Assembly (NCBI GenBank): GCA_958510875.1
Contig: OY294070.1
Location: 10,478,001 to 10,542,000 of the forward strand
Source of the DNA: Endomychus coccineus
Taxonomy: Eukaryota; Arthropoda; Insecta; Coleoptera; Endomychidae
Direction of reading: 5' to 3'
DNA: 64,000 nt
Shown here: positions 1 through 10,071 of the stretch, in pieces
How the letters are laid out: the number at the start of each line of letters is the position of its first letter
Position numbering within the stretch: the stretch's first letter is position 1
Translations under genes and position numbers: made by a program
The notes under the pieces: generated by a model
The model's database searches: none
What the model saw: the letters and a program-made list of their open reading frames with translations, nothing else
Told to the model about the DNA's origin: nothing

Positions 1-216
1 TTAAACTTACAACCGACAGATAGTTAAATCAAAATACAAAGAAACTAATACATTTAACTGTGTATCAAGGATTTTGGATCGCAGATCATTCGTGTAAATT
101 AGGAAAACATATTCAAAACAAAATCACTGACATACATAAATTTTGTGTTAGATTTAACAAAACAAATCTGATCTGTCATTTTTAGGTCAAAAGAATAAGT
201 CTACAATTCTATATAA
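1..216. other. AT-rich stretch, probable intron of the leftmost gene
   Basis: No coding exon, RNA gene or repeat is recognisable here. It lies 3' (in gene sense) of the last visible exon of the minus-strand serine-rich gene, so it is probably intron sequence of that gene. The final three bases before the element that starts at 217 form a TAA matched on the element's other side. Confidence 0.4.
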
Positions 217-1339
217 TAGTCCAGGCTTTGAACCGGGATTTTAGCTATAATAAAAAAAAACATGTAAGTTTGAATCAAATTTTTGTTTGCATTAGCTTCA
301 GGAGGTTCTCAGGATCATTCATACACCTTAAAACCTCTTGGGAACCCCAACCTCACCCATTGGGGGCGAAAATGGCCCGAAATCTCCAAGTCTTGAATTG
401 TATTTTGTACAAAAAAAGGTATTTTGGCATTTCGAGTGCACCTAGGAGGTGTTTTGGGTCGCTGAACACGAATCCGGTGACAGATTTACTTGCAATCTAT
501 TTTAGGGATGGTAAAATCGAAGAAATTGGCCAATTTTGCACCCCTAATATGTTATTTTGCAATTTACGTGTTTTAGGCATTTCGAATGCACCAAGGTGTT
601 TTTTTGGGTCGCTGATCACGAATTCGTAGCCACATTTACTTGCAATCCATCATAGGGGTGGTAAAATCGACGAAATTGGCGAATTTTGTCGATTTCACCA
701 CCCCAACAATGAATTTTAAGTAAATCTGGCTTCGGAATCGAATTCAGCGCCCTTAAAAAACCCCCTTGGCGCATTCGAAATGCCAAAAACACGTAAATTG
801 CAAAATAACATATTAGGGGTGCGAAATTGGCCAATTTTGTCGATTTGACCACCCCTACGATGGATTTCAAGTAAATTTGGCTACGGATTCGTGATCAGCG
901 ACCCAAAAACCCTCCTTGGTGCATTCGAAATGCCAAAAACACGTAAATTGCAAAATAACGTATTAGAGGTGCGAAATTCTGCCCTAGCAGAAGTCTTCAA
1001 AAAGGAGTTAACCTTTAGAAAATCTGGCGCCCGAGGATTAGGAGCTTACCGCAGTAAGCAAAATACCGAAAAGCGACAAGGTACACGTCATAAAATGACG
1101 TGTACAGCGACCCAAAAAAACCCCTAGGTGCACTCGAAATGCCAAAATAACTTTTTTTTGTGGAAAATACAATTCAAGACTTGGAGATTTCGGGTCTTTT
1201 TCGCCTCCAATGGGTGAGGTTGCGGTTCTCAAGAGGTTTTAAGGTGTATGAATGATCCTGAGAACCTCCTGAAGCTAATGCAAAAAAAATTTTTTGATTC
1301 GAACTTACGTTTTTTTTTTCCGGTTCATAGCCTGGACTA
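217..1339. mobile_element. Foldback/MITE-like element, copy 1 (TAGTCCAGGC termini, TAA target duplication)
   Basis: The ends are inverted: TAGTCCAGGC at the left and its complement GCCTGGACTA at the right. The inverted similarity continues inward for more than 200 bp on each side and includes the stretch with ATTAGCTTCAGGAGGTTCTC. The flanks are TAA on both sides (214-216 and 1340-1342), which suits a 3-bp TWA target duplication as made by PIF/Harbinger transposases. The interior is a set of inverted and direct copies of a module containing GGGTCGCTGATCACGA and ATTTTGCAATTTACGTG. No transposase is present, so it is non-autonomous. The short ORFs inside are repeat by-products. Superfamily assignment is inferred from the target duplication only. 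Confidence 0.75.
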
Positions 1340-1513
1340 TAAATCACAACATATATTCTAATTTTGGACATTTCTAAAATTGATGTAAATCTACATTTAT
1401 TAGAAATATGTAAAATCATTAAAGTTTTTCTAATACTAACTGGCATGCAAAAAGAAGGGGGTGATTTCACTCATGTTAGAAGGTTAATCGATACAAAATC
1501 TACATGTACTTAC

Positions 1514-2627
1514 ATTAGAATAGAGAGGTTTCTTGATGTGATCCTGTTCTTCTACCGAGACGGTACCGTTATCATTTTCAAAATTACTAGTGGAGCTTGT
1601 GCTTTTCTCGTCGTCTCCTCTCTCAAAATCTTTACTGGGAATATATGAAGCAAAGTCATTTGTACGGGACACACTGCGAGTTACAGTCACACTGGCAACA
1701 TCGTTTTCACTCAACTCATTGGTTTCCCGCTGGACTTCAGCTGCATCGTCCACATCGTTTACATCATCCGAAATATCCAATGTGCCGTTCAAATCCAAAC
1801 CATTTGTTAGTTTCGTCTGATCACTGTTAATTTTGAATGACAGATTGTCAGTGTCATGATTTTTTGACAACTGTAGCTTTGTTTTGTCATCAAGGCATGT
1901 AAGATTGACTTTTGTTGCATTTGTTTCATTTTCTCTATTCACTTCATTTTGTTTCACTATCAATACCTTAATTCTTTTGTTACCATCTACATTTTTTTCA
2001 TTTATTTTAGAGATTTTAGCTATCTTGATACCATTTGGAAGTTTCTCGTTACCGTTTCCAAGTTTAAATTTATTTTCATCCAACATTTTGAATTTATGGT
2101 CAGACAATTTGATTTCGGCACCTTCTACATTCAATGGAGTCGTTTTTGATAATTTATTATTGGCTTTATCAAATCTCTTACAAAGATCCGCAACTGACGC
2201 ACGGTTTCCATTGTCATCCGGAAGTGAACAATTATCGTTAGTAGTATTAGACAAAGCACTCATGTTGTTAAAATTCAAGCTATCGTTTACCTTTTTCTTG
2301 TTTACTTTATCGATGGGAGGCAAACCGATGTCATTTATTGATTTCGACCTGGTGATATTGTCGTTTTTTCTATGTATAGCTGGCACATAATTTGACGGTG
2401 AATATTTGTTCCTCAAATCAGTGAGAGTATCTTGTAGGTCACTGGAGGACAATCTTGAACTGTCTCTAGAAAGAGAGCTATCTCTATCTCTTCGGGTATA
2501 ATCATTGGCGGAACTTTCACTAGAACTTATGCCTGAATCTCTTGATAGAGAGTCTCGTTTTCCACCTTTCTCTCTAGAATCCTCCCTGTATCTTGTTGTT
2601 ACTCCATCTTCTGTAATACTTCCAGAT
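1514..2627 (-). CDS. Large second coding exon of the serine-rich gene
   Basis: This is 1114 bases open in one frame, entered after the acceptor TTTTAG and left at TCTAAT|GTAAGT. Such a long open frame in AT-rich DNA, ended by a perfect donor, is strong evidence of coding. The nine codons upstream of the acceptor that could begin with an ATG at 2656 belong to the intron. Confidence 0.7.
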
Positions 2628-3016
2628 CTAAAACATAGGGAAGAATTATTACTCATATTTATCTGAGAAAGTCAGTAAACAAATTCACACACTCAGTTTT
2701 TCTTTACAAATGTAATCCTCGTAGATTATCTATCATATCTAATCTATCTACTTGATTTGTAGAAATCACACACTTATAAATACAAGATAGTATTAGTAAA
2801 TACAGTGACTCTGGAGGCTAACCTTGAAAAAACTCTTCTTCCATCTGAATCAGTGTATGATCGAGAGGAAAAACGTTCAGTGTATGTTGTTGGTCTTGAA
2901 TTGCTAAATGTTGTACTGTAATACGTCGGCCTGTCCAAAGCAGAGTTGTAGACAGATGATCTGTAAGATCCACCCAAGGCTGATGCACTACTTCGATGTG
3001 GGGATACAACGGGCAT
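1514..3016 (-). CDS. Serine-rich, low-complexity protein, 5' coding exons (partial, unidentified)
   Basis: Two exons join in phase: 2823-3016 (start codon at 3014-3016, peptide MPVVSPHRSSAS...) and 1514-2627. The intron 2628-2822 has a GTTAGC donor and a TTTTAG acceptor. The second exon ends at a GTAAGT donor (1513-1508), so the gene continues left of the window. The visible 436 residues are mostly disordered. Residues 1-65 are rich in Ser, Tyr and Arg. Then come SRDSGISSSESS-like Ser/Arg/Asp runs and a motif around LRNKYSPSNYVPAIHRK and SKSINDIGLPP. The rest is Asn/Asp/Lys-rich with acidic patches. No catalytic domain is seen, which is expected if it lies in later exons. The N-terminal style recalls insect Usp2-type deubiquitinases, but that is a guess. 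An in-frame TTG extends the frame upstream; ATG at 3016 is preferred. Confidence 0.7.
2823..3016 (-). CDS. First visible coding exon of the serine-rich gene
   Basis: This exon encodes about 64 residues rich in Ser, Tyr, Thr and Arg and ends in phase 2 before the donor AAG|GTTAGC. Whether an untranslated exon lies further upstream (above 3030) cannot be told. A short ATG-led stretch on the minus strand near 3525-3485 (MAAAQDDKNK) could be an alternative first exon but has no further support. Confidence 0.6.
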
Positions 3017-3031
3017 AGTTGAACTTTTCAA

Positions 3032-3984
3032 TAAAACTTCTTAAAACGAATCAAGTTCACATCTAAAGCATATTATGTTCTCCTAGAAAATGAAATCATC
3101 AAATACATAAATATAAATAACCCAGTCAATGTGTATATAGTTTCTAGTCTATGTGATAAAAATAACTAAACAACTCAAATATGTCTCACTGGTCATATGT
3201 ATATTTTTAGATCTAGTCACCCACTCGATATTTATTGTCACGAAGACGCCCATATTATAATGAATTCAATTAATCAAGTGATCTTGAAATTATTCAAATT
3301 TCAAATTAATAATCAAATTCCAAATTGAGCGCATCTAATTAATTTTGAATTTTAATTTCATGGTTTGGGAATAACAATTATAGTTGTTTGACCATGTAAT
3401 TGAAATATAGTTAATATACTCACTTTGCTTCGTTATAATTAGGAAATATAACCGATTTCCTATTATGATATTTTAAAAAAGTATAAAATTACGATCTTGT
3501 TCTTGTCATCTTGGGCGGCAGCCATACTAGAGGCAGAGGCAAGGATGACATCACTAACATATGATTTATAAAATCCAAGGATAAATTTTATATATGTTCT
3601 ATGATAAATTTAAAGACCTCGATTTATATCTATGCGATATATACTCTGCGCATTTAAAATTGGTATTATTGGTACATATATTCAAAATCATTTTTAAATA
3701 TTCCATTTGAAGGAGTTCCAATCTAGATTTACTGCATCGTGAATTATTTAGGGATAACATATTTTTGTTTGATGGTACCTTTAGGTAAGTAGAATAGGCC
3801 AACAGATTTGTAGACTCGAGATTCAGAATATTCTAATCGTCAATGGGATTATGAACGTGGTCACGATGTTTATAATAAATATATTATATTAATGATCGGA
3901 ATTATACATCAAGTAAAATAAATGACGATGACGTAATTGTTTGAAATACTATTTTCAACTGTAAACCTTGATCTCTCACAGAAA
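3032..3984. other. AT-rich intergenic/upstream region
   Basis: This stretch lies 5' of the serine-rich gene and downstream of LRRC47. It holds AT-rich unique DNA with no convincing ORF or RNA gene. It probably contains the promoter and any 5' untranslated exon of the serine-rich gene. A GC-richer island near 3505-3550 is the only compositional feature. Confidence 0.4.
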
Positions 3985-4431
3985 CAACGCCGGATTTAGG
4001 GGAGGGCAACCGGGGCCTCCACAAAAGAGGGGCCCCCACAATAGACTACTTCGGAAAAAAAATCTTTTAAATTCCGACTAGCAAACACTAATCGACAACT
4101 TTTCCTTTAATATTTTTTTTTCACTGTTTTACCTTTACTTTTGCACAAACATGATTATATTGTTCTTAAATATCAACAGAAATCATTGATCTATATTTGT
4201 TCACTCCAATCAGGCAATCAGTAAAATATCAAAATCTCAAATGGCCCTGATGAGCACTTGCAATTTATTTATATTTATATATGTTTGTTAAATACTAAAA
4301 GAATTTACTTGGTTTCACAATAAATTATTTATTGAAAAACTTGTTCATTTTATTTGGAAAATAATTTGGGGCCAGGGGGGTCTCCACTCCTTTGTCGCCC
4401 CTAGGCCTCCAGACCTCTAAATCCGGCCCTG
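3985..4431. mobile_element. hAT-like MITE with 8-bp target duplication
   Basis: The 447-bp element starts CAACGCCGGATTTAG and ends with the inverse of CAGGGCCGGATTTAG, giving imperfect terminal inverted repeats. It is flanked on both sides by CACAGAAA (3977-3984 and 4432-4439), an 8-bp direct duplication typical of hAT transposases. GC-rich subterminal blocks (GGGGCC runs) surround an AT-rich core without coding capacity. CCGGATTTAG-type termini of this kind are widespread in animal genomes. Confidence 0.8.
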
Positions 4432-4439
4432 CACAGAAA

Positions 4440-4855
4440 ATCACCATTCCTGGTTATGTATTTCAATTAAGATGTTTTACTCTTGTAGTTTGGAAAACCT
4501 CTAAATTAATCTAAATCAGGACCTGATTAATAAAAATAAGTTCTCACAATGTGCCAAGGACAATATACAGGCTCTTTATAGTCACTGTCGGAAAAGCGAC
4601 AGATTTTGTACTACCGATTTTTTTTTGTTCTAAAAGTATTGATTTATTTCTTCATTTGTTTGAATATTAAAACTACAAAATCAATTTAGAAAGTTCAGTA
4701 TTTATTTAAATTGAGAAAATCAAAACAACTTTTTGTAATATAAAAGTTCAATATAGGTATGAATCAAAAAAATTGTGAAAGTAATTGAAATACAATAATA
4801 AAAATCTTATCAAAACTAAATTGAATGACCGATATGACAATACATAATAACAATT
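4440..4855. other. 3' flank of LRRC47
   Basis: This is AT-rich DNA immediately 3' of the LRRC47 stop codon. On the minus strand AATAAA-type signals occur near 4697-4705 and 4638-4645, about 150-215 bases after the stop, and could serve in polyadenylation. No other feature is visible. Confidence 0.4.
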
Positions 4856-5092
4856 TTAATTGTCTCTTATAATTTTTATAGATACATAATCTTCATAATG
4901 AAGATCTACTTTAGATGGATAAACAGTTTTCATATTTCCTTCTAAGTCTGTAGTTTTCACTTGCTCAACTAGTAAGTCCTTTTCAAATAATATGACCATC
5001 TCTTTCAATATAGAATCTAATATCTTTCTGCAAACATTTTGTGTCAATGAACTGGTTACTTCAATAAAAATTGTAGATGTGTTCAAATCGAC
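4856..5092 (-). CDS. LRRC47: LRRC47 exon 4 (terminal)
   Basis: It begins after TTTTCAG with VDLNTSTIFIEVTSS and ends at the TAA at 4856-4858. It contains the family's C-terminal TTDLEGNMKTVYPSK segment. No disruption is present, so the gene looks intact. Confidence 0.92.
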   Translation of the reverse strand, partial: VDLNTSTIFIEVTSSLTQNVCRKILDSILKEMVILFEKDLLVEQVKTTDLEGNMKTVYPSKVDLHYEDYVSIKIIRDN

Positions 5093-8000
5093 CTGAAAAA
5101 AAAAACGTTAAGATAAGAAAAAATATTTTTTTGTTAATTTTTAATTACCTTTGAAATATCTGAATTAGTTATGGGTGGAAAAGATATTACTGCTAAGTCT
5201 GCATTCAAAATACATGGATATTCTGGTTGTCCCTCAATTAAATACAAAAATTTGTGAATCCCAGAATAAGTGTTACGCTTTTTTTCTTTTCTCAAATTCT
5301 GTGCTTCAACTTGAAGTCTTCTGAACAACTCTTCCCCAGTCATCATGTTAGTTCTATTCAATGGTTTAATTTGTAATTCTTCAGGTTTCCTTGTAGTATA
5401 TGTCAAATTCCCTGGTGGCTGAAATGAAAATGAAAAATTCACCTATTTGTGCTTAATTATTAAAAAATTATGATCTTGAGGAATTTGCTTCAGGTAACAT
5501 AATTGTGCTGAAATAAACAAAACCAATAATTTTTAATTAAATATAGATAGGATTATAATAAAGATTCTTGACCCAGTTATGAATTATATATAAATTTTCG
5601 GGAAATAGGCCACATTAACCCTTATGCTTTATATTTTCTTGTCTTTACGTACGTTTCGGTCTCACGACCATCATCAGATGACTTATTATGTCTAAAAGTT
5701 AGTATAAATGTGACTTAGAGTTTGAATATCTGTCCTATGATTTACAGATTTGGAGTCACGTTTTATGTGAATCATCTCCAAAATAGATCTTTTATAAAAA
5801 TTGGTTTCCTTAGTTAAAATATATATTATATTGTAGAACTTAATTAAATAAAAACTCTTGCAAATTCCTACATGCCTCTTTATAATGTTAAAAGTATATT
5901 TTAGGTAGAATGTCAAGTATATCTCCAGAAACTGACGAACCTTTTTCTATTAGCTCATAAATCTAACATCTGGTTTGAAAGTGAAACTTAAAATTAATGG
6001 TCTCGTTTCTAGTCGTTCACAGACTTTGTGGACATGAACACGCATTTATTAAAAGTTCTGCTTAACACTGGATTCTTGATATTTTATAGTTATAACATTG
6101 AGGTGTTACAATTTCGATTATTCGTGTTTCTGTTCGTTTCGGCGACGGGCATTTTAATTGAAATTGGTGCGATAAGGACGCTTTGTGTAATATAATTAGT
6201 TTTAAGTAATCCAGTTTTAGACATAATAAGTCTTCTGATGATGGTCGTGAAACCGAAACGTACGTAAAGACAAGAAAATATAAAGCATAAGGGTTAATGT
6301 GACCTATTACCCGAGAATCTATTTATGATATAGATAGGTTCAATTATTCAAATTAAATCATTTACACTTTCAAATAATTTGAAAATTCATACCAATCAGC
6401 AAATCATGAACCATCATCTCATTATTATTCAAACATTTTGGAAGACAATGGAATAAATGAAAGAAAAAATTAACTGCCTTAAACCAGCGATAATTTATTT
6501 TGAATTTGGCATTTTATTTAAGTTATACATTTTAATGTCTACAAACACATCATAAAAAATCATTTTGGAAATGATGTGGGGATACCATGTGAATTCATAA
6601 ACGTCTTTCCCAATTTTGCATTATAAGCATGTAGTGATGAGGCTATTAATTTTTTTTTAACATGATGTAAAAGCAGAGAATGTTGTATTTAGTCCAGGCT
6701 ATGAACCGGAAAAAAAACATGTAAGTTCGAATCAAAATATTTTTTTTGCATTAGCTTCAGGAGGTTCTCAGGATCATTCATACACCTTAAAACCTCTTGG
6801 GAACCCAACCCCACCACCCATTGGGACGAAAATGGTCCGAAATCTCCCCCAAATTGGCAAACATGCCACCAAGGGTTTTTTTTGGGTCGCTGATCACGAA
6901 TCCGTAGCCACATTTACTTGCAATCCATCGTAGGGGTGGTCAAATCGACAAAATTGGCCAATTTCGCATCCCTAATATGTTATTTTGCAATTTACGTGTT
7001 TTTGGCATTTCGAATGCACAAAGGGAGTTTTTTGGGTCACTGAATACGATTCCGAAGCCAGATTTACTTGAAATTCATCGTATGGGTGGTCAAATCGACA
7101 AAATTGGCCAATTTTGCACCCCTAATATGTTATTTTGCAATTTACGTATTTTTGGCATTTCGAATGCACCAAGGAGGTTTCTTGGTCGCTGAATACGATT
7201 TCGAAGCCAGATTTACTTGAAATCCATCGTAGGGGTGGTCAAATCGACAAAATTGGCCAATTTCGCACCCCTAATACGTTATTTTGCAATTTACGTGTTT
7301 ATGGCATTTCGAATGCACCAAGCAGGTTTTTTGGGTCGCTGAATACGATTCCGAAGCCAGATTTACTTGAAATTCATCGTTGGGGTGGTAAAATCGACAA
7401 AATTGGCCAATTTCTTCGGTTTTACCACCCCTAATATGGATTGCAAGTAAATCTGTCACAGCCTGGACTAATAGTAGGACAGTGGAGCTTGAGTGGGGAA
7501 CCAAAATGAATAACTGATAAAAATTTTGATATTCCTTGAAGTTGTGAAGTGAACTTTAGAATTATTGCAAAGAGTTCTCTCTGCCTATCAAGAGGTTATG
7601 TTTTGAGATACCTACAGTCAACCTGGCAAGGAAGAACTCTAAAGACATTGTGACTCTTACTGTAACCCAATGTTGCCTGTTTGTATGTGACTGATTAGGA
7701 TTGGTGGTTTACAGAACAATCTCAGTCAAAATTTACAACAAATCACTTAAGTTTTACATGCAATGACGATTATTTTCTAAGTCTACCTTATTTGACTAAC
7801 AACCTTACCCTAAAAAAAATATTACTATGAATCAATCAAAATATCACCATTCAATGGATGCAATAAGTTTGAGAGACCAAATTTTCAATTGCATGTATGA
7901 ATGTTAATACATTTAAGGAATACAACAACCTAGTGTTAAATGTAACTTACAAATTTTTTGAAATCATGAGTTGCAATTGTAGCAGCATTCCTCTTATCAC

Positions 8001-9041
8001 AAAGTGTGTCATGTAACTTATTCTGGATTTGTATAAACTTCTTGAAAGTTTCTTCTGTGAACACAACATCATGGACAATGCATCCGACGAAATGTTCTCT
8101 TATGCTTTTGACATTCTTCATTATAACCACACTGAAGTCATCTTTAGCATATTGTACTTTGATTGAATATTTGTATTCTTTCTCAACATTTCCAGATTTT
8201 TCACTATCACCTTTTTCAGCCTTTTTACCCTTTTTGCCTGAAGACACATCATTTGGTTTAGTTTTAGGGCAATGCTGTTTAACATAGTCTAAAACTTGTT
8301 TTGAGCGACATTGGTCAATTAATTTAAACAGCCGTCTATCTGTAACCGGATTCTGCTTCAAATTGAGTTCTATAACAAAAAGTAAAATGTTAATAAAGAG
8401 TTCAACAGGTACCATTTAAAATTCATACCTTTTAGTTTGCCACAATCTGCCAATTCTCCAGGAACTGTTTTTATTTTATTTGAACTAATATCAAAATGTT
8501 TGAGAGAAGTTAACTCGCTAATATTACCAGGTATGCTAACAATTTCGTTGCCATTCAGTTTTAATTCTGATAAATTACACAATTCAGAATGGCATATATC
8601 AGGGAACGTTTCCAATTTATTATTGGATATATTAAGAACAGATAACTTGGAATTATTCAATAAAGGAGGGAAACTTTTGAGACAATTACCAGATAAATTT
8701 ATAGTAACGATTTGTTGTAACTTATCAAAAACTTGAGGAATTTCTTGTAAAGAATTGAATGATAAATCTAAAACTTTAAGTTTCTCTAATTGTGAAAATA
8801 CTGAATTGATGGAATTCAATTTATTAGAATGTAATACTAGAGTTTGTAAATTGATCAACTTAGAAATAGAATCTGGTACAACATTCAAGTTGGACTCGTG
8901 GATATTCAAGTAATTTAGATTAATCAACTCAAACAGTGTTTCATCTAAACCTTCTTTAGCTAATCGTTCATTTACAGAGCTACCGGTTAAAACAATTTCG
9001 TGTCGCTTTTCTTCTATTGCAGTCTTCACTTCAGGCCACAT
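4856..9041 (-). CDS. LRRC47: LRRC47, leucine-rich repeat protein with C-terminal B3/4-like domain (complete, 4 exons)
   Basis: Coding exons are 8429-9041, 7951-8369, 5149-5418 and 4856-5092. They sum to 1539 bases (512 residues plus stop) and all joins are in phase. The start MWPEV follows no upstream in-frame alternative in the exon. Residues ~40-205 form about seven leucine-rich repeats, ending ELADCGKLKE. A Lys-rich linker is at ~250-256. The region ~262-430 contains the family signatures NKLHDTLCDKRNAATIATHD, YPCILNADLAVISFPP and ITNS. The C-terminus carries EVTSSLT and LEGNMKTVYPSK. This architecture and these motifs match vertebrate LRRC47 (about 580 residues), whose second half resembles the B3/4 domain of the phenylalanyl-tRNA synthetase beta chain. 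The molecular role is not well defined; a link to translation is suggested by the domain only. Its 5' end faces sno, so the two genes are divergent. Confidence 0.93.
5149..5418 (-). CDS. LRRC47: LRRC47 exon 3
   Basis: It starts after TTTCAG with PPGNLTY and ends TCAAAG|GTAATT in phase 0, 90 codons in all. It carries the conserved segments GEELFRRLQVEAQNLRKEKKR (split over several helical turns) and FPPITNS. The next intron is 56 bases. Confidence 0.92.
5595..6318. mobile_element. Inverted-repeat element with ~103-bp arms and hammerhead-like motifs, inside LRRC47 intron 2
   Basis: The arm 5595-5697 is repeated in inverse orientation at 6216-6318 with few mismatches. Shared blocks include ATTAACCCTTATGC and TTTACGTACGTTTCGG. 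About 520 bp of AT-rich, non-coding DNA lie between them. Each arm contains, reading outward from the centre, CTGATGA, a short hairpin GGTCGTGAGACC (left) or GGTCGTGAAACC (right), then GAAAC, in the order of the conserved core of a hammerhead ribozyme. Such cores occur in the terminal repeats of Penelope-like elements, which can be inverted relative to each other. The element could therefore be a pair of inverted Penelope terminal repeats, or a MITE. No clear target duplication was found. Confidence 0.65.
6690..7470. mobile_element. Foldback/MITE-like element, copy 2, with tandem modules
   Basis: It begins TAGTCCAGGCTATGAACCGG, like copy 1, followed by the same ATTAGCTTCAGGAGGTTCTC block, and ends GCCTGGACTA. 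The right long inverted arm is missing, leaving only the 10-bp terminus. The interior has about four direct copies of a 140-150-bp module, with GGGTCGCTGA or variants starting near 6893, 7033, 7182 and 7333. The flanking trinucleotides do not match, which fits internal rearrangement at the right end. It lies in LRRC47 intron 2 and has no transposase. Confidence 0.7.
7951..8369 (-). CDS. LRRC47: LRRC47 exon 2
   Basis: It begins after the acceptor TTATAG and ends TTT|GTAAGT in phase 0. It encodes the capping segment after the LRRs (QNPVTDRRLFKLIDQC), the Lys-rich linker and the first half of the B3/4-like domain. It is followed by a 2532-base intron (5419-7950). Confidence 0.92.
8429..9041 (-). 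CDS. LRRC47: LRRC47 exon 1
   Basis: It encodes the N-terminus and the whole leucine-rich repeat array. Successive repeats of the form LxxLxLxxNxL are easy to see, for example LVLHSNKLNS, VLDLSFNSLQEIP and VLNISNNKLETFP. The exon ends AAAAG|GTATGA in phase 1, and the downstream intron is only 59 bases (8370-8428). Confidence 0.92.
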
Positions 9042-9861
9042 TTTGCAAGGTTATAATGCCACTTTTCAATTACTTTAAAGATGAACTCAGGATCGGTGTT
9101 CACTTATATATATTTTCTATCTATGGGAACGATTGAAAGGAAATTGCATCATATCACGAATTATTATGATTCACTACTTACAACTTTGATAAATTGAATT
9201 CCTAACCCTGTATATGAGAGTAGTTCTGATACCTCCTTTGCCGTTGCTGGAGTGTGCTGATTTCTAACCTTACAGTTGTTCTTTGGTTTCTCATAACAAA
9301 TTCAATGAGCGCAATAGTTCAAATATATCCAAAGTGGCAGCTGACAAGCAACGACGTTCTGTGACCAACATGAGGGCTCTAAATTACTACATTATCGAAC
9401 TATTTACAAGAATGAAAGTATCAAAATGCTAATAAAAAGTCCCTAACTTTTTGGTGCCTTTTGATTTCTTTTGTCACTAGAAATCGATGTTGGTAGACTA
9501 GCTAGTGCATTCTGGGTACATGGCGTAGCGTGTATAGTAATTAATTTCAAGCCGATTAAACATAAAGAATGCCGCGATCTAAGAAAGTCGTAAGTTAAAT
9601 GTTGTATAAAAGGCTGGTAGACTAGTTGAATTACATAAAATTTTTCAAGAAGTATCGCTTTAATGGAAGTATTGCATGTCATTGAGTAAATAAAGATGGT
9701 ATGTCATTTTTTAGATCGACCCTAGTTATATTTAATTATGTTTATTTTTTCAAAGAACTTGGAAATTTTGCTATAATCTATCGAAATAACATTTGATATA
9801 TGTACTTTAAGATCTCAAGTTCTTTATTTCACCTGTAAAAGTGTAGTATATAATTTTTTCC
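9042..9861. other. Divergent intergenic region between LRRC47 and sno, left part
   Basis: This stretch holds the LRRC47 promoter (minus strand) by position, though no distinct core element stands out. On the plus strand a good ATG context followed by a strong donor occurs near 9571-9597 (MPRSKKV then GTAAGT). It could be a first exon of a small gene, but no convincing second exon was found. Confidence 0.35.
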
Positions 9862-10071
9862 TTGATTGAAGCTTTGTTAAAAATTCATAACCAAAAACAA
9901 AAAAAACCTTGTATTATGCTGGAAATTATAAGTCTTATGTTTAAGGGGTTTGTTTTAGCACGAAATACTTTTATGAACGAACGAATTCAGTATAATAGGG
10001 CGTTGGTTAACGCCCTAGTTGCTGAAATAGAAAAATTGAATCATTTTCAAGATTTGAGTTGGAACTCATGA
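9862..10071 (+). CDS. Possible exon of a small unidentified gene
   Basis: This is an open stretch of about 69 codons, open from 9862 where a TTG follows an in-frame stop, and ending in TGA at 10069-10071. Its C-terminal part is helical and charged (NERIQYNRALVNALVAEIEK, then LNHFQDLSWNS) and reads like real protein rather than AT-rich noise. A possible acceptor (TTCCTTGATTGAAG, to 9871) would place the exon start inside it in phase 1. A candidate first exon lies near 9571, but the phases do not join cleanly with its best donor. I do not recognise the family. It may equally be chance. Confidence 0.3.
   Translation: MIEALLKIHNQKQKKPCIMLEIISLMFKGFVLARNTFMNERIQYNRALVNALVAEIEKLNHFQDLSWNS

Noticed and set aside
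228..1470. Several 60-130-codon ORFs on both strands
   Set aside because: All lie in the inverted arms and modules of foldback copy 1. Their peptides repeat the same module in different frames.
2628..2656. An ATG at 2656 as the start of the 390-codon frame
   Set aside because: A TTTTAG acceptor lies just inside the frame, and the upstream exon joins there in phase. The extra nine codons are intron.
6235..6259. Functional hammerhead ribozyme call
   Set aside because: The core order is present, but a base intervenes before stem II and no complementary stem I strand is visible, so only a hammerhead-like motif is reported.
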